64,000 nucleotides of DNA from Micropterix aruncella (GCA_944548615.1 OX155963.1:26731336-26795335); one strand, 5' to 3'. Numbered from the stretch's first letter, positions 25,101 through 40,100 are shown. Made by a program: numbers and translations. The notes: generated by a model from the sequence alone, not told the origin.

Positions 25101-28100
25101 GTCTTAAACCGTCGCAAGGAGTCACGGACAGAGTTGAACCTCACATGTCCCTTGACTCCACATCTGCCCGCAGTTTGTCACCCGACCGGTCTCCTCTACC
25201 CGCGCAAATCGTATCCTTCCCTCCTCTAAAATTCCCTTCACTTGTGAAAGAGGACTGGGAATTTCATAATAATAATTTAACTTCTATTCTTGACCACTCT
25301 GTGAACCGTAATGCCCCTGCCAGCGTCCATCTGTCGTCCTTCCAGGTGGCGGTCCATGAATACTTCTCGGGTGTTTACCCAAAATCTACCCATGTCGACC
25401 CGGTTCACAGAGAAAACGCATTTAAGGCAAAGCTCCGTAGGCAAAAGCGGCTACTTCGTCGCCAGTTACGTGAAGCCAAGAAAGCCGGGGATAAAGCCCT
25501 CTGCCACAACTTCTCGCGCGCGTACCGCTCTATACTAAAACTCATACAGAGCGTAGCAACGCAAAACGACAAGCGCAAGGCAGCATTTCTCAAATCCAAA
25601 GAGGAAGCCCGGTTCGACAAAAACCGTTTTAACTACAGCAAAACGGTTTTGTCTGCCGCCAAGGGAAAAATCCAAATCCCGGAAGAAATGGCCACGGAAT
25701 ATTTTTCGACCACGTATGAGGACCCAATGCGGCTCCATAATTACAGCCCTCCGCCGGGCATTACACCTCCGCCCCTGCCTACGGTAGCTTTTGCTTCTCA
25801 ACCTCCATCTCTAGATGAGATTCTTAATCAAGTAAAGAGGAAGCCGTCGGGCTCTACTCCGGGTCCCGATGGTATTCCCTATTTAGTATACAAAAAATGC
25901 CCCTGCCTTCTGCAATATTTAGGATCCATCTTCCGAAATATATGGAATAGCGGTGTAGTCCCACAGAATTTTGGCCGAGCGACAGTCATCTTAATTCCGA
26001 AGGTCCCAGTTTGCACCGGACCAAAGGACGCTCGGCCCATTGCTCTCACAGACACTGTGGCCAAAATCTTTTTTAGCATAGTCCACACGAGGATGAGCGA
26101 ATTCATGCACCGGAATGAGTACCTTGGAGTATCAGTTCAAAAAGGCTTCATGCGTGGCGTCTCGGGCTGCCTCGAGCACAATTCTCTCCTGGCTGCTGCC
26201 ATCAAGGATGCGAGACAGCACGAACGCCAAATCAATGTATGCTGGCTCGACCTAGAGAATGCCTTTGGGTCAGTCCGACACAGTCTCCTCCACTTTGCAC
26301 TCCGCTGGTACAACTTCCCACCAGTCGTGCGTGACATTGTAGCCTCCTACTACAACTGTCTGACTTTCCATGTTAAAACGCAAGAATGGACTACCCGCTC
26401 TATACCATATTCAATTGGACTATTTCAGGGCTGTTGCCTCTCCCCGACGATTTTTAATATAGTTTTTAATATACTGCTGGAAAGCCTGACCCAGTTTGAC
26501 AGGAAGTGGGGCTACCGTTTTAAAACAGACGGCCAATACACCTCGTCGTGCCTCGCTTTTGCCGACGACCTAACTTTCATCACCAGAAGCCCCAAGCAGC
26601 TTTCCCTACTATTACAGAAAGTGGAGCTTTTCTGCGACTGGTCAGGCTGTATAAAAGTGAAGCCCTCCAAATGTTTTTGCCTTGGACTCGCCCGCATGGG
26701 CACAAAATTTACATCCTATGACCCCAAATTGGTCTATAAGGGCTCTAATATCTCCCTTATAGACCCAAACAATCACTTCAAATTTCTCGGCAGAAAAATC
26801 ACCCATCAGGGAAAAGACGTCTCGGGCGATCATGTTATAGAGCATTTCAAAAGTTGCCTGGCGAAAATAGATGCCTTGCTAATTTCTGGCCCTCGTAAGG
26901 CCTGGATCTATGACAATTATCTAACGTCACATTTGTCATGGCCCTTTCTTATTTACGATTTTACCAAAACCCAACTGTCCCGTCTAGATGCGCTGGTGAC
27001 AGCTAGTTTAAAATCCTGGCTGTCCTTAGCCAAACCAGCTGACCCCTCGACTCTCTTCAGGTCCAAACAAAATTTTGGGCTAGCGCTTAAACTGCCCTCT
27101 CTGCTCTACGCCAACTCCAGAATAACCAAAAATTCGATTCTGTGCAATTCCAAAGATCCGGCAATATCGAAGCACGTAATAAGTGGCCGTAGTGATTCAA
27201 ATGATCTACAAGCCCGCGTAGACTTCCACAAAAAGTTCCTTACTGGAATCAGCCAGAATGGCACTGGTCTGGGGTATGGCAGTACAACCACGAGCGACGT
27301 GGACTTGAAGAAGTCTCTTTTGCGGGGAGATTACGACAGCAAGAGTATGGCTCATGCTATTGGCCTTCAATGCCAGAATGATTGGACAACAATTGGGGAC
27401 TTTTGCATTCCGCCTCCAATACACTGGAAGGTAATGCTCTATGACTGGACGCCAGAGATGCTGAAATTTTATTTGAATGCCTTTCAGCATACACTTCCAG
27501 ACCCCAGTAACCTCGCTCGTTGGAGCTTTGCCGAGGATAGTTCTTGTCCCCTCTGTAGCAATACCCCTTGCACAGCTAGACACATTCTAGCTGGCTGCAA
27601 GGTGGCCTTAGATCAAGGACGGTACACTTACCGCCATGACAAAGTTCTCGCTGTTATTCGCGAGGTAATTAGTCTCTCAGTGGCTCGTGCCAACAAGGGT
27701 TTGACAGTATCCTCCAAACCCCCAATACAGTTTGTGCGGGATGGCTCTAAAGGCAAAAAACATTTAACTACAAAACCTTTCTCAATAATCGAGAAAGCTA
27801 CAGATTGGATTCTGGAGGTTGATTCGGTCTCTAAGCAGTATAAATTCCCTGAAAGTCTCGGATGCACAGCCCTCCGTCCAGATATAACTCTTTACTCTCT
27901 ATCTCGGAAGGTGGCTCTTATTGTAGAATTAACTGTTCCATGGGAATCAAATATCCCAAAAGACCACGAGTACAAATTAAATAAATACCATGATCTTGCA
28001 AATGCCGTAACCCGGAACGGCTTCACTGTTCACCTTCACGCGGTGGAAGTTGGCGCTCGTGGCCTGCCAGCTAAATCTCTATTTCACCTCTTTAAAGATC

Positions 28101-31100
28101 TTGGCCTTTCCAGAAAAATAATCAACTCTTTCTTAGAAAAATTATCTAAAACTGCGATTTGCGCATCTCAAATTCTATGGCTTCGAAGGGGGAGTGAATG
28201 GGTGGCAAGGTGGACGCTCACATGTGGCAAGACAGCTGTCCTAAACCTACCACAGCCGGTTCGTAAGTCCGGAATCCACTGCTCACCCCCCAGAAGTGTA
28301 AAAAATTGTATTATGATGGGCCCGACTCCGGTCGGTGAATTCCATGGCAGCTCCGTTTGTATTTATTATTTATTATTCTGCTATTCGAGACGGAGACAAA
28401 TACAACAAATCAAAAACCATGAAAATCGGTCCAGTCGTTCTTGACTTATAAGTGTTTGAACAAACCCGACTTTGTTTTATATATATATAGATAGTTATTT
28501 ATAGTTATTAATTAAAATATATTGTTGTTATGTTAAAATAAATAGTATGTTCTACGTTACTATGCTACTACGTTACTATGCTAAATATATTGTTCGAAGC
28601 ACGTAATCGAAGCACGTAATAAGTGGCCGTAGTGATTCAAATGATCTACAAGCCCGCGTAGACTTCCACAAAAAGTTCCTTACTGGAATCAGCCAGAATG
28701 GCACTGGTCTGGGGTATGGCAGTACAACCACGAGCGACGTGGACTTGAAGAAGTCTCTTTTGCGGGGAGATTACGACAGCAAGAGTATGGCTCATGCTAT
28801 TGGCCTTCAATGCCAGAATGATTGGACAACAATTGGGGACTTTTGCATTCCGCCTCCAATGCACTGGAAGGTAATGCTCTATGACTGGACGCCAGAGATG
28901 CTGAAATTTTATTTGAATGCCTTTCAGCATACACTTCCAGACCCCAGTAACCTCGCTCGTTGGAGCTTTGCCGAGGATAGTTTTTGTCCCCTCTGTAGCA
29001 ATACCCCTTGCACAGCTAGACACATTCTAGCTGGCTGCAAGGTGGCCTTAGATCAAGGACGGTACACTTACCGCCATGACAAAGTTCTCGCTGTTATTCG
29101 CGAGGTAATTAGTCTCTCAGTGGCTCGTGCCAACAAGGGTTTGACAGTATCCTCCAAACCCCCAATACAGTTTGTGCGGGATGGCTCTAAAGGCAAAAAA
29201 CATTTAACTACAAAACCTTTCTCAATAATCGAGAAAGCTACAGATTGGATTCTGGAGGTTGATTCGGTCTCTAAGCAGTATAAATTCCCTGAAAGTCTCG
29301 GATGCACAGCCCTCCGTCCAGATATAACTCTTTACTCTCTATCTCGGAAGGTGGCTCTTATTGTAGAATTAACTGTTCCATGGGAATCAAATATCCCAAA
29401 AGACCACGAGTACAAATTAAATAAATACCATGATCTTGCAAATGCCGTAACCCGGAACGGCTTCACTGTTCACCTTCACGCGGTGGAAGTTGGCGCTCGT
29501 GGCCTGCCAGCTAAATCTCTATTTCACCTCTTTAAAGATCTTGGCCTTTCCAGAAAAATAATCAACTCTTTCTTAGAAAAATTATCTAAAACTGCGATTT
29601 GCGCATCTCAAATTCTATGGCTTCGAAGGGGGAGTGAATGGGTGGCAAGGTGAACGCTCACATGTGGCAAGACAGCTGTCCTAAACCTACCACAGCCGGT
29701 TCGTAAGTCCGGAATCCACTGCTCACCCCCCAGAAGTGTAAAAAATAGTATTATGATGGGCCCGACTCCGGTCGGTGAATTCCATGGCAGCTCCGTTTGT
29801 ATTTATTTATTTATTTACTATGTCAATCTGTAATTATGAGAAATGGATCTTACCGCATAGAATTATGAAATTCCTAAATTTTCTCTGGAGTTACTAAATT
29901 GTAATTAAAACTTAAATTCTATGTACTAAATAAAAACCTGGAGATGTTATACATGTATGCAATAAAATATTTTAGATATTTAAGCATTCAATGACTACCT
30001 CAGAATTTTCGCAACTGGCATCTGCTAGTCAGTCTAAAAACTATACTGAAAGGTTATTTCATAACAAAAAATATTTTCTAATCATGTAAGGAATTGCAAT
30101 ATTTTTTTTATCAAAATTCATGGGCAGACCGATTTCTACAATTTTAGCATAAATATTCGTATACAGGGTGAGTTTTTAATTAGTGACATCCCTATAATGA
30201 GTGAATCAGTACGAGCAAGTAAGCAACTTTTGATATTACATTATTAAAACAAATTAAATTGAATTTATTACTTTTTTGTTATTATAACAGCGACAGTTTG
30301 AGAATACGATCAGCTGTTCATGTTGACCTACTTAAGCGTTGGGTTAACAACTGTAAACAGTACCAAGGTCACCGGTTGCCGCCGGTGAAGAGGTGGTCAA
30401 ATCGCAGCCCGTTTTTTACACATAATAATGTCTCACGATTTTTTCGTTAATTGTGAAATTAAAGAATAATTAGTTCAAAAGTGATAAATGATAAAAGTGA
30501 CGCAATCCCACCAGGCGCCGTGCGTTCAAATACGCAAAGGTGTGTTTTAAACGCGCAGTAATGCGTATGTTACGCTTTAATTTATTGTGTTGTTACTAAA
30601 CACATCTTTCAGTGCGGAATTAATGTTTATGCATCCGGTAATATAGCGTAATCGTTGTGTTTTTTGTTTTTTCATTTTATTTCACTATTGCCATCTATTA
30701 ATTACTTTTGCGACTATTGTAAAATGCAATAATATGCTCACTGAAAGTAAACAATGCAACCGCTAGATAGCAATCTGTATTCTTTCTTTTATTCAACTAA
30801 ATTACTGTACTTTAAGTATTAGGTATATTCTAGGCCTCGTTTTATTTGTAATATCTATTCCGTTTTAAAAAAAGGTTCATTAGTGGTGGTAAATGTCTTA
30901 AATATTCCAAATAATCTGTTGAGAAATAACAGCGCAGCGCCATCTATTGCCTACTATTGTGTTCAAGAGAACGCCGTACAAGGCTGCCGACCAATGACCG
31001 AGGCCATTACCAATGTCAAGGAAACAACTGATGATTAAAATGTAATTTTAAAATAATTTTATTACATTAATTGTTTTAACAATTTAATAAAAAAGTTACT

Positions 31101-34100
31101 TGCTTATACTGATTCACCCACTACAAGGATGTCACTATTTAAAAACTCACAGTGTACAAGTAAGCTAAATATTCATACATATATCTAAGAAAAATAAATG
31201 AAATATTTCCGAAGAGTGGTAGCAGATAGATATGCTGTACAATTCATTACTCATAATTATAATAACTTAAATAGTAATTTAACTTATTAAACAACAATGT
31301 ATTTTAATTATTAATTATAACCATTAAGAACTAAGCTATGTTTAAAGTTTGACAATATTGAAAACTGCATATTAGTACAGAAAATGCATGGTGCATCATA
31401 CTACGGCCAGGGACTATATCACGAAGTGGCTTATTACAACGTTCACCTATTATCTGCACTTAGACCAAGACCTTTTGTAACACTATATATGTCTTGTTTG
31501 CAATGGTGCTAATTAAAAACCCAAAACTAAGCAAGGCAGTTTTAGGAGATGACCGACGCTCTTAGATCAATAAAATTGGGTGTCTACTGAAAGTTATGTT
31601 GAAGTATTCAATATTATTTAATTTTATCAGGGAATCGACTCCCGCAACTCAGCCGCCGGAGACGCAGCGTGTCCTGATCATGGGTTTGCTACTACCCTGC
31701 AAAACCGAAGGGACGGAGGCGGGTTGCGAAGCCGTCAAACCTCTTCTGGTGCTGCTCTTCTATCTGATGGAGAAGCTCAAGCGGTTTAAATTGAGCAAGG
31801 AGGTGAGTTTGTTTGTTTGCTTGTTTAAAAAGCTTTATTGCACATACAATATATTATAATGTGGAAAATGTTAATTCCTTTTTGCTAAAATTAAGTGACA
31901 TACGAAGTAATTATCCTGACGATAATTTTGTAATTGTTGGAGATTGGAATTTCCCCAAGATCAAATGGATTAACTCATCAGAGAGTGGTGCAATCCCAGT
32001 TCAATATACTGACAGTCTCAGTTGCCATTTTATCGATACCTTGTCATTTCTGCTCTTGAATCAATATAACACTCAGTATAACAAGTTGGACAGAATATTA
32101 GACCTCGTACTTAGTAATTTAGAATGTACAGTTGAGACTTGCTCAAATCCTTTTGTTCCTATAGATGAATACCACCCAGCTCTTCTGATCTCGATTCCAA
32201 TCTCCTTAAAATCACTTAACTGTAATGCTCGAGTCATAAAATTGTTCGGGCAAGCAGATTACTCACTTATTAATGAAGCACTATCAAAGGTTGACTGGGA
32301 CTCAAAAATTAACAATTGCGAAATGGAATTAGCCACCATACGTTTCTATAAAGTCCTTAATGGTATCATCAGCGAGCATGTACCGTCGAAAACTATTTCG
32401 CATCGTCAATTTCCTCCTTGGTATGATGCATCATTGATCAAAATAATCAAAGAAAAGCACAAATTCCACCGTAAATGGAAGATAACCGGTAATCTCGTCC
32501 ACTATGAGGCATTTTCAATACTTAGAAGACGCCATAAAGAATTAAATAGTCTTCTTTACGAAGCCTATATAGAGAAGTCTGAAGAATACATAAAAGACAA
32601 CTCAAAATTCTTCTGGAAATATGTAAAATCTAAACGATCCACCCCCGGTATCCCGTGCGAAATGAATTTTAATTCTGATGTAGCCATGAGTGGTCCGGAT
32701 ATATGCAAGTTATTTTCTCAGTATTTTCAATCAGTTTATGAAAACCACGATCCTCATATTGACTTCCGCGTACCTAGTTACCCCAACCAACAATCAGTCG
32801 ACATATACGACGTACGATTTGACGAGGAAACAACCTATAATTATTTGCGCAAAATAGATATAAACAAAACCGCTGGCTCTGATGAAATACATCCTATATT
32901 TGTCCTTAACTGTGCATTAAATTTGGCTTATCCACTAACGACATTGTTCCGTAAATCATTAATAGAAGGCGTTTTCCCCAAAATATGGAAACAAGCATAT
33001 ATATGTCCAATATTTAAGCAAGGTTCGCGAAATAATGTTCAAAATTATCGTCCCATATCAAAACTCCCAATATTTAGTAAGTTAATGGAAAAACTCGTAT
33101 TCGAACAATTATTCGCAGCTGTTCGTTCAGTCATAGTCCCAGAACAACACGGATTTTTCAAATCAAGGTCTGTAGAAACCAACCTTATTACCTTCACTGA
33201 TTCTGTCCTTAAGTCTATGGATAAACGTATACAGGTTGATGCTCTATACACAGATTTTTCTAAGGCATTTGATAAAATAAATCATAACTTACTTTTAAAA
33301 AAGTTATGGGCTTTGGGGATTAGGGGTGACTTGTATCGCTGGATTTCCTCGTATATCGCATATCGGACTCAAGCGGTAGTTGTTCAGGGTTATCAATCCG
33401 AGTTTTCTGAAATTCCTTCAGGGGTACCGCAAGGCTCCCACTTAGGACCACTTCTTTTCCTTCTATACCTCAACGATATCACCAATTGCATGCTACATTC
33501 CAATATAGTCATATATGCGGATGACACGAAGATTTTTAGTGAGATCCGATCAATTAATGACTGCCTTAATTTGCAGGCAGATATAAACCGCCTTATGAAA
33601 TATTGTTCAGATAACTGTCTCTTCGTTAACGTAAACAAATGTCACATAATCACATACTCCAGAAAAAATACTAATATAATGTTTGACTACAACTTGAATG
33701 GCGCTATAGTTGGAAGAGAATCAGCGGTGCGAGATCTTGGGATTACACTTGACACGAAAATGCTATTCGCTGAACACATCGATAATATTATTAGAAAAGC
33801 ATATAAATTACTAGGTTTTATTCTAAGGGTATCATCGGTATTCAAATCCACTGACACGCTTAAAACCCTCTATAATTCCTATGTAAGAAGTCAGTTGGAA
33901 TTTGCATCAGTGGTCTGGAATCCCCAATATTTGACTTACATATCGCGGATCGAATCGATACAAAAAAGATTTGTGAAGCGATTAAATTTCACTTCTTTCA
34001 CTAAGCCCAGCTCCTATGAGGAATCCTTAAAAGCCCACAATTTAATGTCATTGGAGAGCCGTAGAGTCTTGATCGATGCCGTATTCTTGCATGGGTTGGT

Positions 34101-37100
34101 AAATAATTCCATCGATGCGAACGCGATTTTGGAGCGCATTGAATTTTATGTTCCTCCCCGCCCTGTTCGATCGCATCGACTATTTCATCTCCCTGTGGTG
34201 AAAACCAACGCATCTCAAAATGCATTTCTATACAGAGCGTGTCATAGATATAATACAGACTTTTTAAGTGTGGACATATTACACTCATCAAAAACCTCTT
34301 ATAAGAACTCAATAAAAAAAAAATCTACAGTCTATCTAGATGATCACATAACATTTATACATATTATATTTCATTTAATTTAGTTCAAGGACATAATTTT
34401 ATCTCAAGTATATTCTTTATAATAACTATATATCATACCTAAAATTAAATATAAATATATTTATATACATACATAATATATTTTTATCTATTTTGTCTCT
34501 CCCTTTCACCTCACTTCCCATCCTGATTCCCCCCATTCTCAAGCGGAAACAATATAAAATTATAATGCGTTCATTTTGTATACTTTATATTCGGAATCAC
34601 ATTAATGGATTTTTGTCACTTTTAAATAGGTTTTTATTGCATTGTATGTAGTTCTGTTTGGTTCCAGAATAAAATAAAATAAATAAATATAAAATATAAC
34701 ACGGTGGACCTATTACCGAGTGGAAATATTTTACGACCATACCGCCTGGGCTATTGCGACTTATTATTTATGTTGGCAAATTAATATATAGCAAGTGTAA
34801 TTTTTGTAAAGTAGTGGTCATAATAAATGAGTATAATCACATAATAAAGAAAATAAAACAGAAATTAATAACATACAAGGTGCTACCCAAGAGTTCGAGG
34901 AATTTTACCATAAAAATAAAATAGCTTATCATAACTTCTAATTCCACCTTTAAAATAGTCGCCTTGGACATTGACACAGCGTTCCCAGCGTTTTTTTCCA
35001 GGATCCATGCACCCCTGGAAGTCTGCAAGTGTAAGTGTTTGAAGCACATTCAGCGTTTCTTTCTGGATCTCTTCAATTGAGTTAAAACGACGGCTTTTCA
35101 ATTGAAATTTTATTTTGGGAAAGAGGAAAAAGTCGCACAAGACGAGGTCAGGCGAATAGGGTGAGTGGGGAATCACTAATGTGTTTTTGAAAGCCAAAAA
35201 TTTCATAACGACTAGTGATTCTGTTTAACAGTCTTGGCGCACCAAGACTCGTACCAAAATTAGTGTACCAAAATTCGTAAAATTTGCAGCAATGCGCCTC
35301 ATTGCACAGACCCGAAAGATGCGTTGTACGAGTGCACAAACATCATGGATTGTTCGTCTAGGATCTGCAACAATAACCTCTTGCACTTATGCAATGTTTT
35401 CTGGTGTTGATTGGCGGTGCTTGTTGGCGGTCGTCCCGAACGCTCTTCGTTGTCGACTGTCGTTCGTCCATCTTTGAACCGTTTGTACTACAATAAAGTT
35501 TTACTTTTACACATAGCTCTTTCTCCAAATGCTTCCACAATCATGTGATGGGTTTCTACGTCTTTTTTTTTAGGCTTGTGGCAAAATTTGATGCAGGTTC
35601 TTTGCTCTTTAAAATCCGCCATTTAGAAAATGTCCGATACACTGAAATACTCAGCTGCACCGCCATTGGCATACTGATTCACAAAGAGTACTGTTAGCCA
35701 CATCTAGCGGCCGCAGGTCGTACCACTAATGGTTCGCGTGCGACATTCAAATTCCCCGGACTTTTGGGTAGCACCTCGCATATCTACTCAATATCGAAGG
35801 GACGAATGGGATATAAGGACAAGCTAGGAGACGGGTGGGAGGGAAATCCATATATTATGTTTGTAAATGTCTCTTAATAGATTTTTTAATCCCGATCAGG
35901 TTTACAAGTTGTCTCACGGGCAAAAACACAGAGTTCCATATTCGGGCTGCCTGCACCGCAAATGACTTGGACATGAAAGTAGATGAATGCTGGGGTATAG
36001 CCAGTAATTGGATTTTCCTGAGAGGGCAATTGAAGGCCATGGGATGAAATCGGAGAGAAGAGATTATACAAATAAGCATGTTTGAATGAAGTACTAGAAA
36101 GAGTAGGCTGAGTATGTGAAAATCATGACGTTGTCTAATGGAGAGCCACTTGATTGCCCACGAAAGTCGATATGTGACTCCAGTGGGTTTTTTAAAGTGT
36201 CTATTTTACTTTACTGGCAGAGGGAAAGTATTGTGAATGCACGTCTGTGTGTCTGACTGTGACTGCATGTATTCCTCCATTTCAGTGCCATCGATATATG
36301 ATCCCCTAGATGGGCCTTTCGCGCTCTAAAATTACCACTTCAAAACCACTACTAAAAGCCGGCCAGTAGTAGTTTGGTCGCAGTCCACTGGCAGACATTT
36401 GACCATTTCCGGTGTGAAAGCTGCCGCGAATAATATTAGCGCACTGTTCTCTCGCATACTGTTCAATTTATTGCTCTCTCTGTCACATGATTTACGAGCA
36501 AAGGGTATGTGGGGCCATGTTATTTGTATCTAAGGGCATATCTAGCTAATATATCGATGGTTAGCGCTCAAACGCTTCATCCGATTGAAAGAGTTGAAAA
36601 AATATGGTTGAAATTGGTCCACTAGTCATACTTCAATCTCGAAATATTGGACTAAAAAAATTGACATTCGGTACACAGATGCCTTGTTGGGCTGAAACCA
36701 CATTGTAAAATTTGTTGGAATACCTCATACAAGCGACACAAATATTTTTTAACTCTGCCATATCTAAGAAAATACTACATCACATTGGAAAAGTACCATT
36801 TTAAAACCACGAAAAATACTAAAAATACAGTACGAAAATACTACTAAGACTACAAAAATTTTAGAAATGCATCTGCGATTTGAATTGAACACATTCACTA
36901 TCGAGGGTGGTGAGTATTGGCGTGCGGGAGCATTACTGACTTGCCGGAAAAGTATTGGGGTGGCCCGACCGACTTCTTTTAGTTTCTTGGGCTGCCTACT
37001 CCAATTTTGTAATTTTGTTAATAGGCTGTGGCCAAGTCGGAGAAGCATCGGCGGGAAGTAGCGGAAGCCTGGCACAGAGGAGCTCATGCGGTGCGGGCTG

Positions 37101-40100
37101 AACAAGCCGCTCAACGTCGAGAGGAACGCAGAAAGCAGGAGAAGGAACGCATCATGGCAGTAAGTCTTACCAATGATTAATATGGTGTTAGATTTCTTAA
37201 CTCAATAGTAGGATTTGGCAACTTATATGAAACGGCAAAATACGATTGGCGTCGATAGCATCGACGGACAAACTCATAGCTATTTATTTTGCCATCTACA
37301 ATAACATTGATAATGAATAGTTTTTTTTTATAATAGACTTTTATTTTAAAAAAAACAATAATTTGACCAATAATAACATTCAAATATAGTGACATCCAGT
37401 GGCTGTGAATTATGTGAATTAAAGTGGCTGATTATATCACAGAAATAATACAGAGAGATATAATGTCATCTATAAATAAAATACAAACGGAAAATACATC
37501 ATATATAATTATTACACTTCTGGGAGACGAAGGGTGGATTCCGGACTTACGACCGGCGGCGGTAGGTTTAGGACAGCTGTCTTGCCACATGTGAGCGTTC
37601 ACCTTACCACCCATTCACTCCCCCTTCGAAGCCATAGAATTTGAGATGCAGAAATCGCGGTTTTAGATAATTTTTCTAGAAAGGAGTTGATTATTTTCCT
37701 GGAGAGACCAAGATCTTTAAAAAGGTGAAACAAAGATTAAGCTGGCAGGCCACGAGCGCCTACTTCCACCGCGTGAAGATGAACAGTGAAGCCGTTCCGG
37801 GTGACGGCATTTGCGAGGTCATGGTATTTATTTAATTTGTACTCGTGGTCTTTTGGGATATTTGATTCCTTAAGACTGTCTTAACCTTTACGTTAAGACT
37901 GTAAAAGTTAAGACTGCTAAAGGTTAAGACTGCTAGGTTAAGACTTTATTGATTGACTGTTAGATATTGTCTACAAGGTGACAATTCTGCCTTTATGCAG
38001 TTTGTACTCTGGGATATTTGATTCCCATGGTACAGTTAATTCTACGATAAGGACCATCCTCCGAGATAGAGAGTAAAGAGTTATATCTGGACGCAGGGCT
38101 GTGCATCCGAGACTTTCAGGGAATTTATACTGCTTAGAGACCGAATCGACCTCCATAATCCAATCTGAAGCTTTCTCGATTATTGAGAAAGGTTTTGCAG
38201 TGAGATGTTTTTTGCCTTTAGAGCCAACCCGCACAAACTGTATTGGGGGTTTGGAGGGTACTGTCAAACCCTTGTTGGCACCAGCCACTGAGAGGCTAAG
38301 TACCTCGCGAATAACAGCAAGGACTTTGTCGTGGCGGTAAGTGTACCGTCCTTGATCCAAGGCCACCTTGCAGCCAGCTAGAATATGTCTAGCTGTGCAA
38401 GGGGTGTTGCTACAAAGGGGACATGAACTATCCTCGGCATAGCTCCAACGAGCGAGGTTACTGGGGTCTGGAAGTGTATGCTGAAAGGCATTTAAATAAA
38501 ATTTCAGCATCTCTGGCGTCCAGTCATTCAACATTACTTTCCAGTGCATTGGAGGAGGAATGCAAAAGTCTCCAATGGTTGTCCAATCATTCTGGCATTG
38601 AAGGCCAATAGCGAGAGCCATACTATTGCTGTCGGAATCTCCCCGCAAGAGAGACTTCTTCAAGTCCACATCGCTCATGGTTGTACTGCCATACCCCAGA
38701 CCAGTGCCATTCTGGCTGATTCCAGCAAGGAACTTTTTGTGGAAGTCAACGCGGGCTTGTAGATCATTTGACTCACTACGGCCACTTACTACGTGCTTCG
38801 ATATTGCCGGATCCTTGGAATTGCTTAGAATCGAATTTTCGGTTATTCTGGAGTTGGCGTAGAGCAAAGAGGGCAGTTTTAGAGCTAGCCCAAAATTATC
38901 TAAAAATTAAAGTGCGTAATCATTACATAACTTGCATACCAAATAAAAATTACATGTTTATGTAAATAATATTAAAATAATAAGAGCTATGATTTAAAAA
39001 ATTGTTTGTTATTATATTACTATTTTATACCGTATAGGTGTGTTTAGAGTGCTATCTACAGTGCACTGTCATATGGTTATACCACAAAAGTCAGCATAAT
39101 AATAGAAGATAATCAATGTTTGGAACTATAAGTGCCATCTACACATTGCTTTTTGAGGTACAATCCTGGTTACCAAATTGTAGTATGACATTGAACAATC
39201 TAATTAAAAGAATAGATTCTTGGCTTTTTTAAATAAAATACGAATGATTGTTTTTGTACTATATTTTTTCGATTGTAGTCTTAGAGCATGTATTTTGCTC
39301 AGAATAGCATATGTCGTTATAGATTTACAAATAGCATACTATGTCATTCTTATTTACCTGAGTTCAAGAATATCCCTTAACCCTTCTGCTACGTAACGAC
39401 CAAATTTAATTGCACATCAGAACACCGTTGACTACGTAACGACCAATATTGGCGGCTTGCTCCCGGAGCGCACAGTAATATTAATTTCTAATTCGAACGC
39501 ATCCTAAAATCCATACCAAATATCTCATTATTACCATAGATAAATAGACGGCCGCTAGAATAATTTTGCGCGTCATTTCGCAGATATTTCTGGTAAAATT
39601 CCATTGTCGAACATCATCATTTTTTTTTCGAGAAATCATCAAAATTTTTATTGGTTTTTATGAGCTAATATCTAAATATTTTTGTAGGTAAATAACCAAA
39701 ACGAAATATTACCTTTGAGAGAGATCTAATAAAGATCACGAAAGTATTTACAATTTCTAAATAGGGTTCCGTATTTTTCCGTAAGACAAGTACAAGTTAG
39801 AAATGCCGAACTATTTTCACTTTTTCGACTTTCTCATATTTATTCATAATTATCTAATTGTTTTACAAAATGAAATGTCAATATTGTATATACGAAATTT
39901 CAACCGATTCAAATCCGATCATTGCGCAGTAATTCTTTTTATGATTGCTATAGTAGTTCCATAGTTATAGTACTTTTTGTCGGGCGCGGTGATATTGCAA
40001 GAAATTCCAATAAATTGCTGCGGTCTACCATGAAATTATGCCGCTACTCGAAGGGTTAATGCAAACATCCCTTTTGACCAAGTGATTTATATGATTATGA

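Larger units (their letters stand above)
23335..28491 (-). mobile_element. Helitron-like element split by two LINE copies
   Basis: On the - strand it starts A|TCTATATATATATAAAAC (28491) and ends with CTAG|T at 23335, as Helitrons do: 5' TC, 3' CTAG, insertion between A and T, no target duplication. Its interior matches 42099-43146 on the + strand, including AAATCGGTCCAGTCGTTCTT / its relative. It has no helicase gene, so it is non-autonomous. Copies C and D of the RLE-LINE lie inside, after GTTAATTTTCCAATG. Confidence 0.65.
22931..31428. repeat. Inverted repeat arms bracketing intron-6 insertions
   Basis: AGTCCCTGGCCATATTATTA near 22931, and again with GCACCATGCATTTTCTGTAC near 23245, are mirrored at 31428-31320 (GCATGGTGCATC, ACTACGGCCAGGGACTA). 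The motif GAGAAATGGATCTTAC also recurs at about 23090 and 29835. An old TIR element seems to have been filled by the Helitron and LINEs. Confidence 0.4.
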
